From: CALARM01 sp964431735
GTDB taxonomy: Bacteria; Vulcanimicrobiota; SpSt-956; JAKJGF01
Length of the DNA: 64,000 nt
Assembly (NCBI GenBank): GCA_964431735.1
Contig: CAYSLJ010000007.1
Coordinates: 13,883-77,882 of the forward strand
Direction: 5' to 3'
The notes beneath the pieces were generated by a model. It was not told the DNA's origin. It saw only the letters and a program-made list of their open reading frames with translations, and searched no databases. Made by a program: the position numbers and the translations under genes. This document shows positions 61,638 to 64,000 of this stretch, piece by piece (position 1 is the stretch's first letter; the number at the start of each line of letters is the position of its first letter).

Positions 61638-61736
61638 CTGACCTGAGCATAAGCATTTAATAAAGGTCTTCCTCCCGTCACGCGTTACGCGTTACGCGTC
61701 ACGAGAGCATATATTTATTATTTATGCTCACCTCAG
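61638..61736. mobile_element. MITE family A, insertion with exact boundaries
   Basis: Comparison with the uninterrupted paralogue near 53150 (CGTTAATGTCAGAGATGG) shows the insert is CTGACCTGAGCATAAGCA...TATGCTCACCTCAG, 99 bp, with the target TA duplicated (61636-61637, 61737-61738). The core is CGTCACG, CGTTACG, CGTTACG, CGTCACG. Confidence 0.95.
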
Positions 61737-61989
61737 TAATGTCAGAGATGGTGACGGAAATACTCCTTTACATATTGCGTCGGAATATGGTTATACAAAT
61801 ATAGCCAGGCTGTTGATGTCCAGTAAATCAAAGATTAACATCAAAAATAACGATAACGAAACTTCTTTACATATTGCAGTGGAGAAGGGTCATAGAAATA
61901 TAGTTAAATTATTGTTATCCCGGAGAGCCAATGTTAATGTGAGAGGTAACAATAAAAATACTCCTCTCCAGATTGCAGTGTTCACGCAG

Positions 61990-62060
61990 CATAGAAGCGA
62001 GAGAATATATAGAAGTTCTCTTCGGAGAACCTTGAGAAAGACAGAAAGAACTGTCTCACT
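61990..62060 (+). repeat. Copy of an internal fragment of the DHH gene
   Basis: Nearly identical to 58742-58811, differing by a few substitutions and short indels (GAACCTTGAGA against GAACCGAGAGA). Confidence 0.85.
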
Positions 62061-62073
62061 TTTTATAATATAG

Positions 62074-62465
62074 ATGTAGCTTCCGGTATAAAAAATCAGA
62101 ATTATGGGAAAGAATTTTTTATAATAGAATAAACCCTTTTGTTTCAGAGAAATTTTTCTCTTTTTTCTTTTCCTGTAGTTCTTTTTCGAAATATAAAGTG
62201 CAAAAAACGGTACCGGCTTATTTACACTGTTACAGATAGCCCCCATTTGCTTTCTTTCTTCACATAATTTTCATAACTTCTTCACAACTTCATGGTATAA
62301 TTATTTTATTTAATGGTCTATATTTTTGCACTTTTTAAATAAAGCCTTATTCCACCTTGCAGGGCATCTGTAAGGGATGCCCCCTGCGGGATAACGGTTT
62401 TTCGAAATTCTGCAAAAGTATAGTAATGATATAATTATTTTATTTATATTAAGGAGGTATTTATT
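62074..62465. other. AT-rich gap before Nif11 gene 2
   Basis: No gene. A hairpin GCAGGGCATC...GATGCCCCCTGC (62359-62387) and an extended -10 (62427-62435) are seen. A 118-codon minus-strand frame across the pseudogene boundary has no supporting features. Confidence 0.65.
62427..62435 (+). promoter_or_regulatory. Extended -10 promoter of Nif11 gene 2
   Basis: TGATATAAT 31 bases before ATG 62466, with AAGGAGGT (62451-62458) as the ribosome site. Same box and spacing as Nif11 gene 1. Confidence 0.55.
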
Positions 62466-62726
62466 ATGAGCATGGAATCAGCAAAAGCATTTGTGGAAAG
62501 AATGAAGACTGATGAGGATTTCAGAAAGAAAGTAACTGAACTTAAAGATGGAGACGAACGGATGAGATACGTGAAAAAGGCAGGTTTTGATTTCACCAAA
62601 GAAGATATTGAGCTGGCCAGAGCAGAGCTTTCTGATGATGAGGTTGGAGATGTGGTTGGAGGGGTAAATGGCTGTAATCCTGACTGGTCTGGAGCCTGTG
62701 GATGGATGCTGTTTGATTTCATTTAG
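62466..62726 (+). CDS. Nif11-leader RiPP precursor peptide 2
   Basis: 86 aa. The leader starts identically to peptide 1 (MSMESAKAFVE) and continues KTDEDFRKKV, YVKKAGFDFTKED, AELSDDEVGDVVGG. GG at 65-66 marks the cleavage site. The 20-residue core begins VNGCNPDWSG and ends WMLFDFI, with cysteines at 70 and 78, unlike core 1. The conserved leader and divergent core are typical of one maturase acting on several substrates. Promoter and ribosome site are clear. Confidence 0.88.
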   Translation: MSMESAKAFVERMKTDEDFRKKVTELKDGDERMRYVKKAGFDFTKEDIELARAELSDDEVGDVVGGVNGCNPDWSGACGWMLFDFI

Positions 62727-62779
62727 AAATAACCGGTAAGGTCAATGAACAGGATTTTTTATGTAAACCGGAGGAATTA

Positions 62780-62878
62780 CTGTGGTGAGCATAAATAATA
62801 CATATCTGCTCTCGTGACGCGTAACGCGTGACGCGTGACGGGAGCAAGACTGTTATTACATGCTTATGCTCAGGTCAA
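62780..62878. mobile_element. MITE family A, full length
   Basis: 99 bp flanked by TA (62778-62779, 62879-62880). Ends CTGTGGTGAGCATAA and TTATGCTCAGGTCAA; core CGTGACG, CGTAACG, CGTGACG, CGTGACG. Confidence 0.88.
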
Positions 62879-63049
62879 TAAATAGTCAAACTTTTAGTTA
62901 AACTTCAATCGGATATATCGATAAAATAAGGATTCATATCTATTCGACTTCAGTTTCCGGTATAAAGGATTTTTAGAATTTATGATATAATTTCATTTCA
63001 TAAAAAACGCAATCTATTTTGTTTAATATTAGCCGGTATATTCTTTTTA

Positions 63050-63058
63050 TGTTATAAT
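63050..63058 (+). promoter_or_regulatory. Extended -10 promoter of MNT/HEPN operon
   Basis: TGTTATAAT, 30 bases before the TTG start at 63089; a second extended -10 lies at 62983-62991. Confidence 0.5.
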
Positions 63059-63088
63059 TATGATAGATTTATAAAGGGGTGGATAATC

Positions 63089-63424
63089 TTGAGAACTGGA
63101 CTATCGCTGAGCAATAGTGAGATACTGGCTATAAAGGAATTGAAAAAAATATTATATTCCTCCTTTAATATTATAGATATGAAAATTTTTGGTTCAAAGT
63201 CCAGGGGAGAAGTTAATTTTGATTCCGATATAGATTTAATGATTGAAATCGACAGGTCTACTGCAGATATAATATTACAGATTTACGATATTACCTTTGA
63301 TATTAACCTTGCATATGATACTTCTATATCTCCGGTTATATTCAGTAAACTTGAACTGGAAGAAGGGCCAATGTCAGAATCGCCACTTTACAAAGTAATT
63401 CAAAAAGAAGGAGTCCCAATTTGA
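63089..63424 (+). CDS. MNT-type minimal nucleotidyltransferase (antitoxin)
   Basis: 111 aa from TTG 63089, preceded by AAGGGGTGG. The nucleotidyltransferase signature GSKSRGEVNFDSDIDL (residues 35-50) carries the GS and the metal-binding D47 and D49. Such small enzymes pair with HEPN toxins; in studied MntA/HepT systems the transferase AMPylates and silences the HEPN RNase. Its stop overlaps the start of the next gene (TTGA), so the two are translationally coupled. Confidence 0.86.
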   Translation: MRTGLSLSNSEILAIKELKKILYSSFNIIDMKIFGSKSRGEVNFDSDIDLMIEIDRSTADIILQIYDITFDINLAYDTSISPVIFSKLELEEGPMSESPLYKVIQKEGVPI

Positions 63425-63837
63425 TTGATAAAGGCAAACAGATACAACTTTCCAGATATCGTATTGAACAGGCAGAAGAATGTATTGATGAAGCCCTTTA
63501 TCTCTTTTCCGGCAATAAAAGCCCCCGTTCAATTATCAATCGTCTTTATTACGGTATGTTCTATACAGTTCTTGCCCTTTTGATATTTGAGCCTTATTCA
63601 TCTTCAAAGCATAGAGGAATTCTGTCTTATTTCAATAAAGAGTTTATAAAAAAAGGAATATTCCCTGTAGAACTGGGCCGTGCTATAAATAAGGCTTTTG
63701 AATTGAGACAGATTGGCGATTATAGAGAATATGTCTCTCTCACATATGATGATGTGACTCCTTTTATTGATAAAGCAAAAGATTTTCTGGAAAAAATCAG
63801 GAAACATCTGGAAGAAAATGTTTTTAAAACTCCTTAA
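63421..63837 (+). CDS. HEPN-domain protein (UPF0332-type, putative toxin)
   Basis: 138 aa from TTG 63421, overlapping the MNT stop. The UPF0332/HEPN pattern is clear: RIEQAEECIDEA, SPRSIINRLYYGMFYTVLAL, SSKHRGILSYFNKEFIKKG and LRQIGDYREYVS. The usual Rx4-6H RNase motif is not obvious in the RLYYGMFYT segment, so RNase activity is uncertain. The system would act as a toxin-antitoxin or phage-defence module, inferred from the gene pair. Confidence 0.84.
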   Translation: MIDKGKQIQLSRYRIEQAEECIDEALYLFSGNKSPRSIINRLYYGMFYTVLALLIFEPYSSSKHRGILSYFNKEFIKKGIFPVELGRAINKAFELRQIGDYREYVSLTYDDVTPFIDKAKDFLEKIRKHLEENVFKTP

Positions 63838-64000
63838 TTTTTTATAAAAAATCTCTCCGCTGGCACCTTTTTTCGGTTTTATTCCTTTATAAGTGTCTGA
63901 ACCGGGATGTGCGACACAAAAGCTATCTAAATGATTGTTATGTTTATTACCGCTCCAGATAAGTCAGTATCCATTTCTAAAACCTGTCCCTGACCGGACT
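63838..64000. other. Right-edge non-coding stretch
   Basis: I see no gene, array or hairpin in these 163 bases. Confidence 0.6.

Larger units (their letters stand above)
61511..62073 (+). pseudogene. Ankyrin gene copy broken by a MITE and a DHH-gene fragment
   Basis: The first 42 codons (MSEKTIQYSNSDDEYG...LLISHGANVT) match the gene at 53028. At 61638 a 99-bp MITE interrupts it and brings stop codons. Beyond it the ankyrin frame resumes (ARLLMSSKSKINIKNNDNE, KGHRNIVKLLLSRRANVNVR, TPLQIAVFTQH). At 61990 it switches to a 70-bp copy of an internal piece of the DHH gene (AGAAGCGAGAGAATATATAG) and soon ends. The C-terminal domain is absent. It is a non-functional chimera. Confidence 0.88.
62727..63088. 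other. Intergenic region with MITE and two promoter boxes
   Basis: MITE 62780-62878, then AT-rich DNA with TGATATAAT at 62983-62991 and TGTTATAAT at 63050-63058, both + strand. No gene. Confidence 0.7.

Noticed and set aside
61890..62246. 118-codon minus-strand frame
   Set aside because: Spans the pseudogene end and AT-rich DNA, poly-Lys/Phe bias, no ribosome site.

Overview
This is an AT-rich bacterial chromosome segment using the standard code, with ATG, GTG and TTG starts and AGGAGG-type ribosome sites. Lipoproteins, a Tat signal, periplasmic-type solute-binding proteins and a Cache-type hybrid sensor kinase point to an environmental bacterium. Eukaryote-like Ser/Thr kinases, TPR, HEAT, ankyrin and WD40 proteins, a tubulin-like protein and Nif11-type peptides indicate one of the large-genome, poorly cultured lineages. 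I cannot place the phylum from this window. I saw no tRNA, rRNA, CRISPR array, phage or transposase gene. Layout: 0-13.9 kb holds a tubulin-like GTPase (cut by the left edge), a Cys-cluster/TPR protein, a zinc-ribbon/TerB-like protein, two zinc-ribbon Ser/Thr kinases (one with HEAT+TPR, one with an FGE-like domain), a double-PDZ protein, a clostripain-like C11 peptidase and a secreted repeat protein. 13.9-30 kb holds alpha-glucan phosphorylase, a TPR lipoprotein, an NlpC/P60 hydrolase, two tandem polyamine-type binding proteins, a hybrid histidine kinase, an SfsA-DUF123 fusion, agmatinase followed by a GAF-domain remnant, and an ABC ATPase. From 44.6 down to 29.3 kb nearly everything is on the minus strand: an aldo/keto reductase, four radical SAM enzymes (most with SPASM-like Cys-rich tails), a PqqD-like small protein, a Tat-exported WD40 protein with a Cys-rich, Thr-Tyr-repeat tail, two paralogous membrane proteins, a STAS protein, a permease fused to two substrate-binding domains, and its ATPase. 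44.6-59 kb holds membrane, TPR, DUF2809, SGNH-like, DUF4126, ankyrin, HEAT and RecJ-like DHH proteins. 59.4-62.7 kb is a compact RiPP locus: a radical SAM/SPASM maturase and two Nif11-leader precursor peptides with GG-delimited, Cys-containing cores, separated by a broken ankyrin gene. The window ends with an MNT/HEPN toxin-antitoxin pair. The intergenic DNA is remarkable. Almost every gap holds 7-bp tandem repeats (CGTNACG, CGTNATG, TTCACTC, GGTCACT, GGTAACT and others). Their orientation follows a rule that I scored by hand: next to a stop codon the coding strand reads TGA/TAA-rich units, and next to a start codon it reads stop-free TCA/TTA units. Several genes take their stop codon from such an array. 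About ten copies of a ~99-bp TA-flanked MITE carry the same heptamers as their core; one is inserted cleanly in the ankyrin pseudogene, and the intact paralogue 8.5 kb away gives its exact ends.
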